DNA from: Bradyrhizobium sp. AT1
GTDB lineage: Bacteria > Pseudomonadota > Alphaproteobacteria > Rhizobiales > Xanthobacteraceae
DNA length: 64,000 nt
NCBI RefSeq assembly: GCF_001590795.1
Contig: NZ_JXDL01000001.1
Coordinates: 1,064,589 to 1,128,588, forward strand
Reading direction: 5' to 3'
The notes below the pieces were generated by a model, which was not told the origin of the DNA, did no database searches, and was given only the letters and a program-made list of their open reading frames with translations. Below, piece by piece: positions 10,729 through 18,503 of this stretch. How positions within the stretch are numbered: position 1 is the stretch's first letter; each line of letters opens with the position of its first letter. The position numbers and the translations under genes are program-made.

Positions 10729-12291
10729 CTACGGCCCGGTGACGTCGAGTTCGTCTTCGAGCGTGACCTGCTCGAAGTCGGTCACCAGCGCGTCGATCCG
10801 CACATGCCAGCGACCCGCGAAAGGAAGCTCGACCTTGCGCACATGCCAATAGCCGTCCGGCCCCAGCGAGGCCTTCCGCTCCATCGGCTCGATGCCGCGC
10901 TCCGGCAGGCTCAGCGTCAGCGTCGCTTCCTTGGCCACCAGCGGCGTCCCCTCGCCGGTCATGAGCTGGAGCACGAAATCGTCGACACCGGGTCTGCCGG
11001 GCGACACCAGCACCTGGAACATCGCCTTGTCGGTGTGGATGTGGATCGCCAGCGGCGTCTCGGGAACGATGGTCCGCGGCGGCGGCGTGAAGCGCCAGCC
11101 GGCGACCACGGCCAGGATCGCCAGCGCGACAAAGCTTTCGAGCAGGATCGAGCGCCTGAGTGCGGGTGTGCCTGTCTCGTTCCGGGCCAACGCCGGAGTC
11201 AGCCGGAACCGATTGAGCGCAGCCAGCGCCAGCAATCCCGTGACCAGGACGAGCTTGACCGAGAGGATCAGCCCGTAACGGGTCTCGACCAGCGCTCCCG
11301 GCTTTTCGAGCTGCACGATCGCAAGTGTGAGGCCGGTCAAGGCCAACACGCCGACCGCGAGCGAAGCCATGCGGGAAAAGCGGTTCACGATCTGAAGGGT
11401 CGCAATCGTCGGCCGCGACAGCAGCGCCACGAGCGGCGCGAGAGCACCGATCCAGATGGCGACACCAAGCCCATGGAGAAAGATCGCCGGCCGCGTCAGA
11501 ACCTCGGGCGGTGCGGTCGCAGCGTGCCCGGTCATGGCAAGCGACAGGCCGACGCCGACCAACGCCATGATCGCAAGCGCGCGCCCGTACGACGCGCTGC
11601 GCAGCGCCGTCAGCGCGAGCAGCATCGCAAGCAGGGCAACCAGCAGCGCGGGACCGGCGCTTGTCGCGAGCGCGACTTTCCAGGGGGCCGCGGTCGCAAG
11701 GGCTGCCAGCGGCAGACCGAGCAGGTCGAGGCCCACGGCGCCAAGAGACGCCATCGCGCTCGGGATGCCGACGGCGAGCGCCATTCGCGGCACGGCCGTG
11801 CCGGTCAACGACCGTGCGATCCAGCGCGCGAAGAACACGCCGCCGACACCAACGAACAATCCGAGATAGAGGCCGATCCGCGCCAGCCAGATCAGCGCGT
11901 TCAAGCCGCTGTCTGCGGCGGCGGTTGGCTTCGTCGCCGTCGGCACGCCAATCGAGAAGATCACCGATCCCGCGACAGGATGGCCGTCTTGCGAGATCAC
12001 GCGGTAGCTGACGACGGCTGTCCCCTCGGGCAGATCCGCCGGCATCGCGATCGAAATCGTCTCGCCAGATACGCTGACGCGCGTATCGTCCCGCGCCCTG
12101 CCCGCACCGTCGATCAGCCGGATCGCGCCCGGCGTCACCACCTCGTTGAAGCGCAGCTCCACCGCCTTTGGGGCACCCGCCAGCATGCTGCCGCTCGCCG
12201 GCTCGACCGAGACGAGCGCCGCATGGGCAAAGGCGCCGGTCGCGAAGCCGACAACGAGGAGCAGCGTCGCGAGCGCGGCGACGAGGCGCAT
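10729..12291 (-). CDS. pcuE: CopC-CopD fusion copper transport protein (PcuE/YcnJ type)
   Basis: A 520-residue membrane protein. After a signal peptide ending GAFA, the mature protein would begin with a copper-binding His (HAALVSVEP). The CopC domain covers about 23-120 and includes DGHPVAGS. A CopD-like integral membrane part with roughly eight helices covers ~135-395, and a C-terminal periplasmic beta domain resembling YtkA/FixH runs from ~410 to 520. It is the last gene of the copper operon and its ATG overlaps the preceding stop by one base. In B. japonicum the equivalent PcuE is a membrane-integral YcnJ homologue encoded with PcuC (established); the direction of copper movement is inferred to be import. 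Confidence 0.88.
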   Translation of the reverse strand: MRLVAALATLLLVVGFATGAFAHAALVSVEPASGSMLAGAPKAVELRFNEVVTPGAIRLIDGAGRARDDTRVSVSGETISIAMPADLPEGTAVVSYRVISQDGHPVAGSVIFSIGVPTATKPTAAADSGLNALIWLARIGLYLGLFVGVGGVFFARWIARSLTGTAVPRMALAVGIPSAMASLGAVGLDLLGLPLAALATAAPWKVALATSAGPALLVALLAMLLALTALRSASYGRALAIMALVGVGLSLAMTGHAATAPPEVLTRPAIFLHGLGVAIWIGALAPLVALLSRPTIATLQIVNRFSRMASLAVGVLALTGLTLAIVQLEKPGALVETRYGLILSVKLVLVTGLLALAALNRFRLTPALARNETGTPALRRSILLESFVALAILAVVAGWRFTPPPRTIVPETPLAIHIHTDKAMFQVLVSPGRPGVDDFVLQLMTGEGTPLVAKEATLTLSLPERGIEPMERKASLGPDGYWHVRKVELPFAGRWHVRIDALVTDFEQVTLEDELDVTGP

Positions 12292-12806
12292 CAGGGCTTC
12301 GGCACCAGCTTCACGCCTGGCGCCGGCGTTTTACCATCGTGCGAATGCTTTGCTCCCTCCGCAGGAATCTCGATCCAGCGGCTGACGCCGGTCTCGCATT
12401 CCTGGACTACGGGGAAGTACAGCGTCGTATTCGCTTTCAGGCCGTCGGTCAGGAACGTCTGCATGACGAACTCGTCATAGTTCTTGTCCGGCAGCTTGCC
12501 GCCGGACCACGTCACCTCCTTGACGCCGGCGGAGAGCTTGTTGCCGTGATAGTCGTACTCGGTGGCATATTTGCCCTCGACGACATCGACGTTCCAGCCC
12601 GCCTTCGGCATCGGCTTCACCGCGATCACCCCTTCCGGAATCTGCACGCGGATCTTCACCGTCGGCGAGCCCGCGCAGCCGTGCGGCACGGTGAAGACGG
12701 CCTTGTACGGCGCGCCGACCGTTGCTTGCTTGGCCTCGAGCGAGACATGCGCCGCCGCCGGTGAGGCGGCAAACGCGGCAATCAGGAACAGGCAGGATCG
12801 ATTCAT
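12291..12806 (-). CDS. pcuD: YcnI-like DUF1775 periplasmic copper-binding protein
   Basis: A 171-residue exported protein. The signal peptide ends SPAAA and the mature protein begins with His (HVSLEAKQATVGAPYKAVF). DUF1775 proteins use this N-terminal His with a nearby Glu and Trp to bind Cu(II) (established for YcnI). The motif PHGCAGSPT and the strand PKAGWNVDV are typical. The C-terminus has a HSHDGK cluster. A longer frame exists upstream, but the ATG at 12806 directly precedes the signal peptide. It lies 29 bases after pcuC and shares the TGATG overlap with pcuE, so translation is coupled. It likely hands copper between PcuC and PcuE (inference). Confidence 0.87.
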   Translation of the reverse strand: MNRSCLFLIAAFAASPAAAHVSLEAKQATVGAPYKAVFTVPHGCAGSPTVKIRVQIPEGVIAVKPMPKAGWNVDVVEGKYATEYDYHGNKLSAGVKEVTWSGGKLPDKNYDEFVMQTFLTDGLKANTTLYFPVVQECETGVSRWIEIPAEGAKHSHDGKTPAPGVKLVPKP

Positions 12807-12835
12807 GTTCGGTCTCCCGAGAGCCCAGATCCGTC

Positions 12836-13369
12836 TCATTTCATTTTCATTCCCGAATGATCCGGCATCTTCTTCATGTCCATGTGACCCGAATGGCCGG
12901 CATCGCCGGGCGCCTGCGCACCGACGCCCTGGACGTCGAGGGAGACGGCGACTTTGCCGGCCTTCTCGAACTGCAGCGTCACCGGCACCTTGTCGCCCTG
13001 CTTGAACGCGCCCTTCAGCTCCTGCAGCATCAAATGATTGCCACCGGGCGCGAGCTTCACCGTCTTGCCGGGATCGATCGCGAGCCCCTTGTCGAGCGGG
13101 CGCATCTTCATGACGCCGTTGTCCATCGCCATCTCGTGGATCTCGGCCTTGCCAGCGATATCGGCGGACACGCTGACCAGCCTGTCCGGCGTCGTCCCCT
13201 TGTTCTCGATGGTAAGATAGCCGCCGGCGACCTTCGCGCCGCCCGGCGTCGCGCGGCTCCACGCCTGCGAGATGACGAGATCGCCGGCCTTGACGTCGTC
13301 GGCGAGCGCCGGTGCTGCGGAGATCGCTAGAGCGAACGTGACGAGCAGCATTTTCGAGATTGTCTTCAT
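12836..13369 (-). CDS. pcuC: PCuAC-family periplasmic copper chaperone PcuC
   Basis: A 177-residue exported protein with a signal peptide ending APALA. The Cu(I) ligands H78, M89, H112 and M114 are all present, with exactly the spacing reported for B. japonicum PcuC (His79, Met90, His113, Met115), where the protein binds one Cu(I) and is needed for aa3-type cytochrome oxidase biogenesis (established knowledge). The C-terminus ends in a Met/His-rich tail, ~residues 155-177, with motifs GHSGHMDM and DHSGMKMK, likely a second copper site. It lies 28 bases after the thioredoxin-like gene within the copper operon. Confidence 0.95.
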   Translation of the reverse strand: MKTISKMLLVTFALAISAAPALADDVKAGDLVISQAWSRATPGGAKVAGGYLTIENKGTTPDRLVSVSADIAGKAEIHEMAMDNGVMKMRPLDKGLAIDPGKTVKLAPGGNHLMLQELKGAFKQGDKVPVTLQFEKAGKVAVSLDVQGVGAQAPGDAGHSGHMDMKKMPDHSGMKMK

Positions 13370-13397
13370 TTCCGTATTCCCTTTGCAGACCTAGGCT

Positions 13398-13895
13398 TCA
13401 ATGTTTGGAGAGTTGTTGCGCCGACCATTTTTCGAGATCGGCCATTTCGGCCGAGCCTTCGATCGTCGTGACGGCCCCTTCCCGGGAGATCAGCATGGTC
13501 CGGGGGATGTCACCCTGCCAGGCAGGGTCGATCTCGAACCGCAAGCGCTCGGCAAAGCCGTCGTTGAAGACGAAGTTCTCGGTCGACGACAGCCCGGCCT
13601 TGTCGAGCATCGATTGCGTGGCGGCCGGCAGGTTGGGCACGAGATCGGCGCTGATCGTGACGACGTCGATCTCCGGATGGTCCTTTGCAAACCGCCCGAG
13701 CAAGGGCAGCTCGACCTTGCAGGGCCCGCAGGTCACGCCCCAGAAGTGCACGAGCGTCGGACGTCCGGAATGCCCCTTCAATACGCTTTGCCAGGTGCCG
13801 CGCTCGAATGGCTTCAAGGCGGGTGATGCACCGAGCGCAGCCGCCGATGCGATCAGGACACCCAGACCCAGCATCGCTGCAAATCGAAATCTCAT
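13398..13895 (-). CDS. TlpA-like membrane-anchored or exported thioredoxin
   Basis: A 165-residue protein with an N-terminal signal or anchor helix (residues 5-23) and a thioredoxin fold. The redox motif CGPC is at C56-C59 in the context VHFWGVTCGPCKVELP, and a cis-Pro appears in DIPRTMLI. This is the TlpA/ScoI-neighbour type, whose members reduce copper-site cysteines or Sco proteins in the periplasm. The ATG at 13895 overlaps the preceding stop as ATGA. Its place between the copper receptor and PcuC suggests it keeps copper-binding thiols reduced during oxidase metallation (inference). The five-gene pcuABCDE operon as described for B. japonicum does not list such a gene. Confidence 0.82.
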   Translation of the reverse strand: MRFRFAAMLGLGVLIASAAALGASPALKPFERGTWQSVLKGHSGRPTLVHFWGVTCGPCKVELPLLGRFAKDHPEIDVVTISADLVPNLPAATQSMLDKAGLSSTENFVFNDGFAERLRFEIDPAWQGDIPRTMLISREGAVTTIEGSAEMADLEKWSAQQLSKH

Positions 13896-15133
13896 GGTTG
13901 GTCCTCGATCGCTATGAGACGATAGCCGTCTGCCTTCGTCATCCATGACAGGTAGACCTGCCCGCCGTTGGACACGAGCAAGGGATGGTCGGAGGTGTCG
14001 GTCGTGTTCGATATGGTCTTGGGCGGCGACCAGGTCTCGCCATCGTCGCGGGAGGTCGCGACGTGGACCGAGGTCTTCTCGCCATCGAACTCCTTCCAGG
14101 CGATGACCGTCCCCTTCGGGCCCGCGAGCACGTAGGGGCGTGTCGGATTTCGGCCTGGCTGCCCCAGCGCCATCGGCGCAGAGAAGGTCCGCCCTTCGTC
14201 GCGCGAGTGGGCGTAGAACAACCCCTTCCGCGCCTTCCCGTTCGTGTACCAGACGACGTGATAAGTTCCGTTCGGCGCAACGGTGAGGCTCGGCCCGTGG
14301 TGCGGGCAGGCGTTGATCTGCCAGTCGTCATGGCTGACCCGGCGGACCTCACCCGGGGTCGCGACATCAGTGAAGGTCATGACCGCGTGATCGCGCACGC
14401 CGCCCTCAAAGATGTTTCTGAAGATTGCGACCGGCCGCCCGGGCGCAGCGAAGGCCAGCCCCAAGCGGCAGCATTCGCAGGTGCCCTCGCGCGCCAGCTT
14501 CGCTTCTGCGTAGGTGGCGCCACCGTCGCTGGACGAGGTGAAAAACAGCCCGGCTCCCTCGTACTTCTGTCCCGCTTCCTTCGCAAAAATGCGATTGCGC
14601 TTGTCGAGCCAGGCCGCAAAGACCGTTCCATCCTGATCGAGAGCCAGCGCCTCGAACCGCTGGCTCTCCTTGTTGGCAGTGATGGGCTTTGGCTCTGCAA
14701 AGCTCTTCCCGCCGTCGGCCGAGCGCGTGTAGAACACCTCGCCATTGAAGGCCTCGTCCCGGAAGGTCGAGAACGCGAGCGCGATGCCGCCCTTGCGATC
14801 GACCACGATCTTCGGCCGCGCATCCGGCCCCCAATCGAGATTCAGCCGCTTCGTCGTGACCTGGGTGGGTGCCGAAAAACTACGCCCCTCATCGTGCGAG
14901 CTCGCGACCGAGACCTGCCCTCCCGCCATCCAGACCAGCCACAGCGTCCCGTCCGGACCGAAGGCGGGCGTCGCCTTGGTCGCACAGCGCAGCGTCGGCT
15001 CCTCGCAGGCTGCTTCAGATGCAGGCGGAGCCCGCATCTGTGCGACCGCCGTCCCTTGCGCGAATGCGAGCGCGACGATCGCGAGTAAGCCAGTTCGGAT
15101 CACGGCCCTATTCCCTTCGAGAGCACGGATCAT
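13892..15133 (-). CDS. Exported Asp-box (BNR) beta-propeller protein, sialidase-like fold
   Basis: A 413-residue protein with a signal peptide ending AVAQ. At least five Asp-box repeats of the form S-x-D-x-G-x-[FTW] are visible (SHDEGRSF, SADGGKSF, SSDGGATY, SRDEGRTF, SRDDGETW), spaced so as to build a six-bladed sialidase-type propeller. Two cysteine pairs occur, one near residues 43-50 and one in GTCECCRLG, which could bind metal or form disulfides. No clear sialidase Arg triad can be assigned by eye, so enzymatic activity is doubtful. It overlaps the TonB receptor gene and the thioredoxin gene by four bases each, so it belongs to the copper operon. Confidence 0.75.
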   Translation of the reverse strand: MIRALEGNRAVIRTGLLAIVALAFAQGTAVAQMRAPPASEAACEEPTLRCATKATPAFGPDGTLWLVWMAGGQVSVASSHDEGRSFSAPTQVTTKRLNLDWGPDARPKIVVDRKGGIALAFSTFRDEAFNGEVFYTRSADGGKSFAEPKPITANKESQRFEALALDQDGTVFAAWLDKRNRIFAKEAGQKYEGAGLFFTSSSDGGATYAEAKLAREGTCECCRLGLAFAAPGRPVAIFRNIFEGGVRDHAVMTFTDVATPGEVRRVSHDDWQINACPHHGPSLTVAPNGTYHVVWYTNGKARKGLFYAHSRDEGRTFSAPMALGQPGRNPTRPYVLAGPKGTVIAWKEFDGEKTSVHVATSRDDGETWSPPKTISNTTDTSDHPLLVSNGGQVYLSWMTKADGYRLIAIEDQP

Positions 15134-17538
15134 TTGAATGCCACCTTCATACCCGCAACGAACGTGCGTGGCGAGCCAGCGTAGATCGACCCTGTCGTGT
15201 TTGCGAGCGTGCTTGCAGCATCTGGAGTGCCAGTCGCCGAAACCGAATTGCCGATGTTATTTGCCGACGCGACGTAGGTGCGATCGAATACGTTTCTGAC
15301 CTCGAGGAACAGATTCAGAGATCTGAAGGTGTCGGACACGAGGTCGGTCTTGTAGTGAACGTTTGCATTGACCAATTCATAGCCCGGCGCCTTCAGCAAA
15401 TTGGCATTGTCCATGTAGAAGGAATCCTTCCACTGCACCTCGACGAAGCCTCCCAGGCCCGCCAGCGGCCCAGCGAACTCGTCGTAACCAATTCGGGCTG
15501 TCAGCTCATTGGGCGAGATACCGGGAATTTTGTGGCCGGCACGGTTGAAACTGAACACGGCCCCCTTGGTGATGTTCTCGACATATTCGGTATAGACCTC
15601 GTCGAGATAGGTGTAGGCGATCATGAACCGCCAGCCCGGATAGAACTTCCAGTCCGCGGCAAGCTCAATGCCACGATGCTCCGACCGCGGCGCGTTGAAC
15701 ATATAGGTCGCGTTGCTGGGGCTGGGGTTACTCGCGGCCTGACTGACCAGCTCGTTCCGGAAGAACTCGTAGAACGCGGTGGCACTCAACTTGAGCGCAT
15801 TGCTCGGCGTCCAATCGAAGCCAAGATCGTAGCCGACATTGGTCTGCGTCTGGAGCTGGGTGTTGTTGCCGAAATCGCCGTTCGGAAGAACGAACAGGTT
15901 CGACACCTGCGGCGTTCCGTATCCGGTCGCAACCCGTCCGCGAAACTGCCATTCTTGATTGAGCCTGTAGAGCAGCGCCAATTCGGGAGCCGTGTTCTCG
16001 ATCCTGCGGTTGACGGTGGTCGGCGCAGGTATCGTGGCGACCGGAACGTTGATCGTATTGTAAGTGTAGCGGGTATTGACGCCCTTCAGAATAGTGGTTT
16101 CCCACCCAATTCCGGCGATCGCGGTCAAGTCAGGCGTGAGCTTCAGCTCCTCCCTCGCCCGTATGCCGTAATTGGACGTATCGCTGTAGGTATTGGCCGA
16201 GATCAATCCCAGCGTCGCGTTGCCGCCCGGCATGACGTTGCGCGTATCGCTCGACGCCACAAGGGTGTTGTACCAGGCGCCAACAAACGTGGTCGACTCC
16301 AGGCCAAAAATCTCTCCGCGCTTGGTGATGTCGCTCATATAGTTGTAGGAAGGGAAATCGCCGATGGCGCTGGTCGAGCCGGTGGGCTGACTGATGTTCC
16401 TGTCGTCGAAGACGAACTGGTTGCGCCACGTCATCGTGTTGTCGAAGTCGTGTTCCCATCGTCCTCCGACAATGGTTCGCCGATCGGTTCGCCCAAGACC
16501 TGCTTGCGTCGCCGTCTCGGTATCCTTGCCACCGTTAAAGCCGTTCCTGAAAAGCGATACGGTCGGACATCCGGCAGCCGGCGCCGCGCCCATCGTGCAC
16601 CCCTGCTGGAATGGGTTGGTGTAGAACTGGTTCAGCGACTGCCGCAGCGGCAGCCGCGCGCTGAGATCGTTGTTGATGATCTTGACCGTGAAGCGGTCGT
16701 CCGGCGTTGCCTTGAGCGTGCCGAGGAAGTTGACGGTCTGGGTGTTGAACCAGCTGTTGCCGATGTAGCCGTCGCCCCTTGTGTCGCTCGCGAACAGCGA
16801 GCCCTCGAAATTCCCGACCTTCTTCCCGGCCGCCAGATAATTGTTGAGGTAGCCGTGGCTGCCGCCGTCCACGCCGTATTCGACGCCGTCGATCGTGCCG
16901 CCCGGCCGCGTCCGGAAATTGAGCGCGCCGCCGGTCGCATAGTTGCCGTAGAGCGCCGAGGAAGGCCCCCGGACCACGTCGATGGCACCATAGGCGTGGG
17001 GATCGATCAGGTCGCTGCGCGACAGGCCGTCCGGCTGCGTCACCGGGAAGCCGTCTTCGAAGATCACGAGATTGCGGATGGCAAACCCGTTGCGGGCGTT
17101 GGAGCCCCGAATCGAGATGCCGAAATCCCGGGGACCGTTGCCCTGCTTGATCGAAATGCCCGGGCTGTCCCGCAGCACGTCGCCGACCGAAAACGACGGC
17201 CGGTTGTCGAACTGGCTGCGATCGATGGTGGTCGCGGTCTGGCCGGCCGGCGACTGGTTCAGGCTGGCCCGCGCCTCGCCCGCGCTCCTCGTGTTGTTCT
17301 GCCCCTGGGAGCCATCGGTCGCGTTCCGCGCGACCGGCCTCACGGCACGGGCCGCCGAAGCGGAGCGCGATCGCGATGGACGGGTGATTGGCTTGGGACG
17401 GCTGGCCTGCGGCGCCTCGACCGTCACCGCGGGAATCGCTTCCGAGGCCGCCTGGGCGAGCGCGTCTGAACCGACCGGGGACAGCAGTCCGACGAACACG
17501 GGCAAGCCCGCGCGCCCGATCGCACGAATGCGTAACAT
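15130..17538 (-). CDS. pcuB: TonB-dependent outer-membrane receptor of the copper operon
   Basis: An 802-residue receptor. A signal peptide ending SDALAQ precedes a basic, Arg/Pro-rich linker (residues ~35-75). The plug domain follows, with GDVLRDSPGISIKQGNGPRD and VRGPSSALYGNYATGGALNF, then a beta-barrel ending in the aromatic signature FVAGMKVAFK. The chosen ATG at 17538 has an AGGA ribosome site; an ATG six codons earlier (17556) is possible, and longer frames upstream lack a signal. It takes a metal chelate across the outer membrane using TonB energy. Its operon with PcuC points to copper, as proposed for B. japonicum PcuB. Confidence 0.88.
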   Translation of the reverse strand: MLRIRAIGRAGLPVFVGLLSPVGSDALAQAASEAIPAVTVEAPQASRPKPITRPSRSRSASAARAVRPVARNATDGSQGQNNTRSAGEARASLNQSPAGQTATTIDRSQFDNRPSFSVGDVLRDSPGISIKQGNGPRDFGISIRGSNARNGFAIRNLVIFEDGFPVTQPDGLSRSDLIDPHAYGAIDVVRGPSSALYGNYATGGALNFRTRPGGTIDGVEYGVDGGSHGYLNNYLAAGKKVGNFEGSLFASDTRGDGYIGNSWFNTQTVNFLGTLKATPDDRFTVKIINNDLSARLPLRQSLNQFYTNPFQQGCTMGAAPAAGCPTVSLFRNGFNGGKDTETATQAGLGRTDRRTIVGGRWEHDFDNTMTWRNQFVFDDRNISQPTGSTSAIGDFPSYNYMSDITKRGEIFGLESTTFVGAWYNTLVASSDTRNVMPGGNATLGLISANTYSDTSNYGIRAREELKLTPDLTAIAGIGWETTILKGVNTRYTYNTINVPVATIPAPTTVNRRIENTAPELALLYRLNQEWQFRGRVATGYGTPQVSNLFVLPNGDFGNNTQLQTQTNVGYDLGFDWTPSNALKLSATAFYEFFRNELVSQAASNPSPSNATYMFNAPRSEHRGIELAADWKFYPGWRFMIAYTYLDEVYTEYVENITKGAVFSFNRAGHKIPGISPNELTARIGYDEFAGPLAGLGGFVEVQWKDSFYMDNANLLKAPGYELVNANVHYKTDLVSDTFRSLNLFLEVRNVFDRTYVASANNIGNSVSATGTPDAASTLANTTGSIYAGSPRTFVAGMKVAFK

Positions 17539-17632
17539 CTCTTGAATTCCTGACATCCGGCACGTCGGCCGGTGATTGAGCACGCCATCGGCACGGCAAC
17601 GGCGCGCACCAACGGTTCGGTTTGTCGCTACG

Positions 17633-18019
17633 TCAGGAAAATTGAGGCGGGGCGCGCGCCTGAGCGCTCGTATCCGCGTGAACGGCGATCGCAAGCGCAT
17701 CTGCCGGACGCCACACCACGGGTTCAGCATGGCGGAAGGGAATCGGGAGAGCCGCGTGCCCAGGCGAATCGAGCGACGCATTGGCTTGGCCCAGACAACA
17801 CAGGGCACACGCGCCGGCATGTGCGGTCGGCGCGCCGGTCTGATCGCTCAGGCCGCCTCGATCGCCCCCACTGTGGCAGATGATTCCGGCAGACAGCGGA
17901 TCGGCAACGGCAAGGCCCGTCGCCCAGCAGGCGGCAATGGGCGCCAGCACCTGCATCGCCAAAGCGAGCAGGACCAGGGGCAGGAATTTTTGTAGCCGCG
18001 CGCGCATCCGCCGAACCAT
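17633..18019 (-). CDS. pcuA: DUF2946-type exported protein, first gene of the copper operon
   Basis: A 128-residue protein with an N-terminal hydrophobic signal (LPLVLLALAMQVLAPIAACWA) and the cysteine cluster GACALCCLGQ near residues 91-100, a DUF2946 hallmark. A conserved-looking C-terminus RAPPQFS closes the protein. It precedes the TonB receptor gene by 94 bases on the same strand. DUF2946 proteins are repeatedly found beside copper receptors and oxidase genes. It probably corresponds to the periplasmic PcuA of B. japonicum; that match is by position and predicted location, not by sequence comparison. An internal ATG four codons in is also possible as start. Confidence 0.72.
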   Translation of the reverse strand: MVRRMRARLQKFLPLVLLALAMQVLAPIAACWATGLAVADPLSAGIICHSGGDRGGLSDQTGAPTAHAGACALCCLGQANASLDSPGHAALPIPFRHAEPVVWRPADALAIAVHADTSAQARAPPQFS

Positions 18020-18188
18020 TCGTTCGTCTGCTAACTAAACACCGTGCCGGCCCCAAGTCGAGGTCAGTTCCGCCGCCTTCTTGGCCCAGCGCAAATTAGG
18101 CGAAATCCGTGGCCGCGGTAACCCAGCATGGCACGGGGTTGGGCATTTGAGGCATGTCAAGCCAACCTGAAACCCACAGATTTCTTTT

Positions 18189-18275
18189 ACTTGTCATATA
18201 CTTGCGGCCATGACGCCCGATCATTTCGTCTACTGATCGAATTTTGAACATTCGTTGCCGAAAATGATGACAAGT
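18189..18275. repeat. Nested inverted repeat upstream of the globin leader
   Basis: The arms ACTTGTCAT (18189-18197) and ATGACAAGT (18267-18275) are perfect complements. Inside them, CGATCA (18218-18223) and TGATCG (18234-18239) form a second perfect dyad around a ten-base loop. No coding frame fits. It may be a regulator-binding region or the 5' part of the structured RNA that follows. Confidence 0.5.
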
Positions 18276-18299
18276 GAGAAAAGTTGATCTAGCATCCCT

Positions 18300-18467
18300 C
18301 TTGCTCAGGCGCTGACCGCAAGGTCGAGGCCTGGTGGTCCAAGTCTCGGGAGGAGCCCCTGGCGCGCAAAATGCAGCGTCGCCCCGTCAATCAAGAGCAA
18401 ATCTTAGAATCGGGGATAATAGGGTCGACACAATTTTTGAGCGGGGCCAGGGCCCCGCTCTTTTTTT
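18300..18467 (+). ncRNA. Candidate structured leader RNA/attenuator of the globin gene
   Basis: No protein is encoded here. A GACC/GGTC stem with a GCAA tetraloop (18313-18324) is closed by outer GGC/GCC pairing. CCCCG at 18382-18386 can pair either with CGGGG at 18411-18415 or, as GCCCCG (18381-18386), with CGGGGC at 18442-18447, which is the left arm of the terminator. The two pairings are mutually exclusive, as in a transcription attenuator or riboswitch. The RNA ends in a strong terminator only 36 bases before the globin ATG, leaving little room for a separate promoter. The 5' end is a guess. I recognise no known riboswitch class. Confidence 0.45.
18439..18467 (+). terminator. Strong intrinsic terminator in front of the globin gene
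   Basis: The arms GAGCGGGGC and GCCCCGCTC (18439-18447, 18452-18460) form a nine-pair stem with a four-base loop, followed by seven T. The T run follows only on the plus strand, so it acts on rightward transcription. Confidence 0.88.
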
Positions 18468-18503
18468 GTCCGCAAGTTTCGTTGGCAAGGGGCTGAAGCG
18501 CCG

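Noticed and set aside
10804..12480. A 558-codon plus-strand frame opposite pcuE
   Set aside because: It is composed mostly of Arg, Gln, Asp and His, with no recognisable domain, and pcuE on the other strand has clear CopC and CopD features.
12807..13262. N-terminal extension of the DUF1775 frame running through pcuC
   Set aside because: The extension overlaps pcuC entirely; a signal peptide starts at 12806.
14869..17469. An 866-codon open frame on the plus strand opposite the TonB receptor
   Set aside because: It is antisense to an unmistakable receptor gene, shows no domain motifs, and long antisense frames are common at this GC content.
18300..18467. The leader RNA as SRP RNA, 6S RNA or a cobalamin riboswitch
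   Set aside because: The SRP GGAAGGAAGCAGCC core and the cobalamin box are absent, and the shape does not match 6S RNA as far as I can judge by eye.
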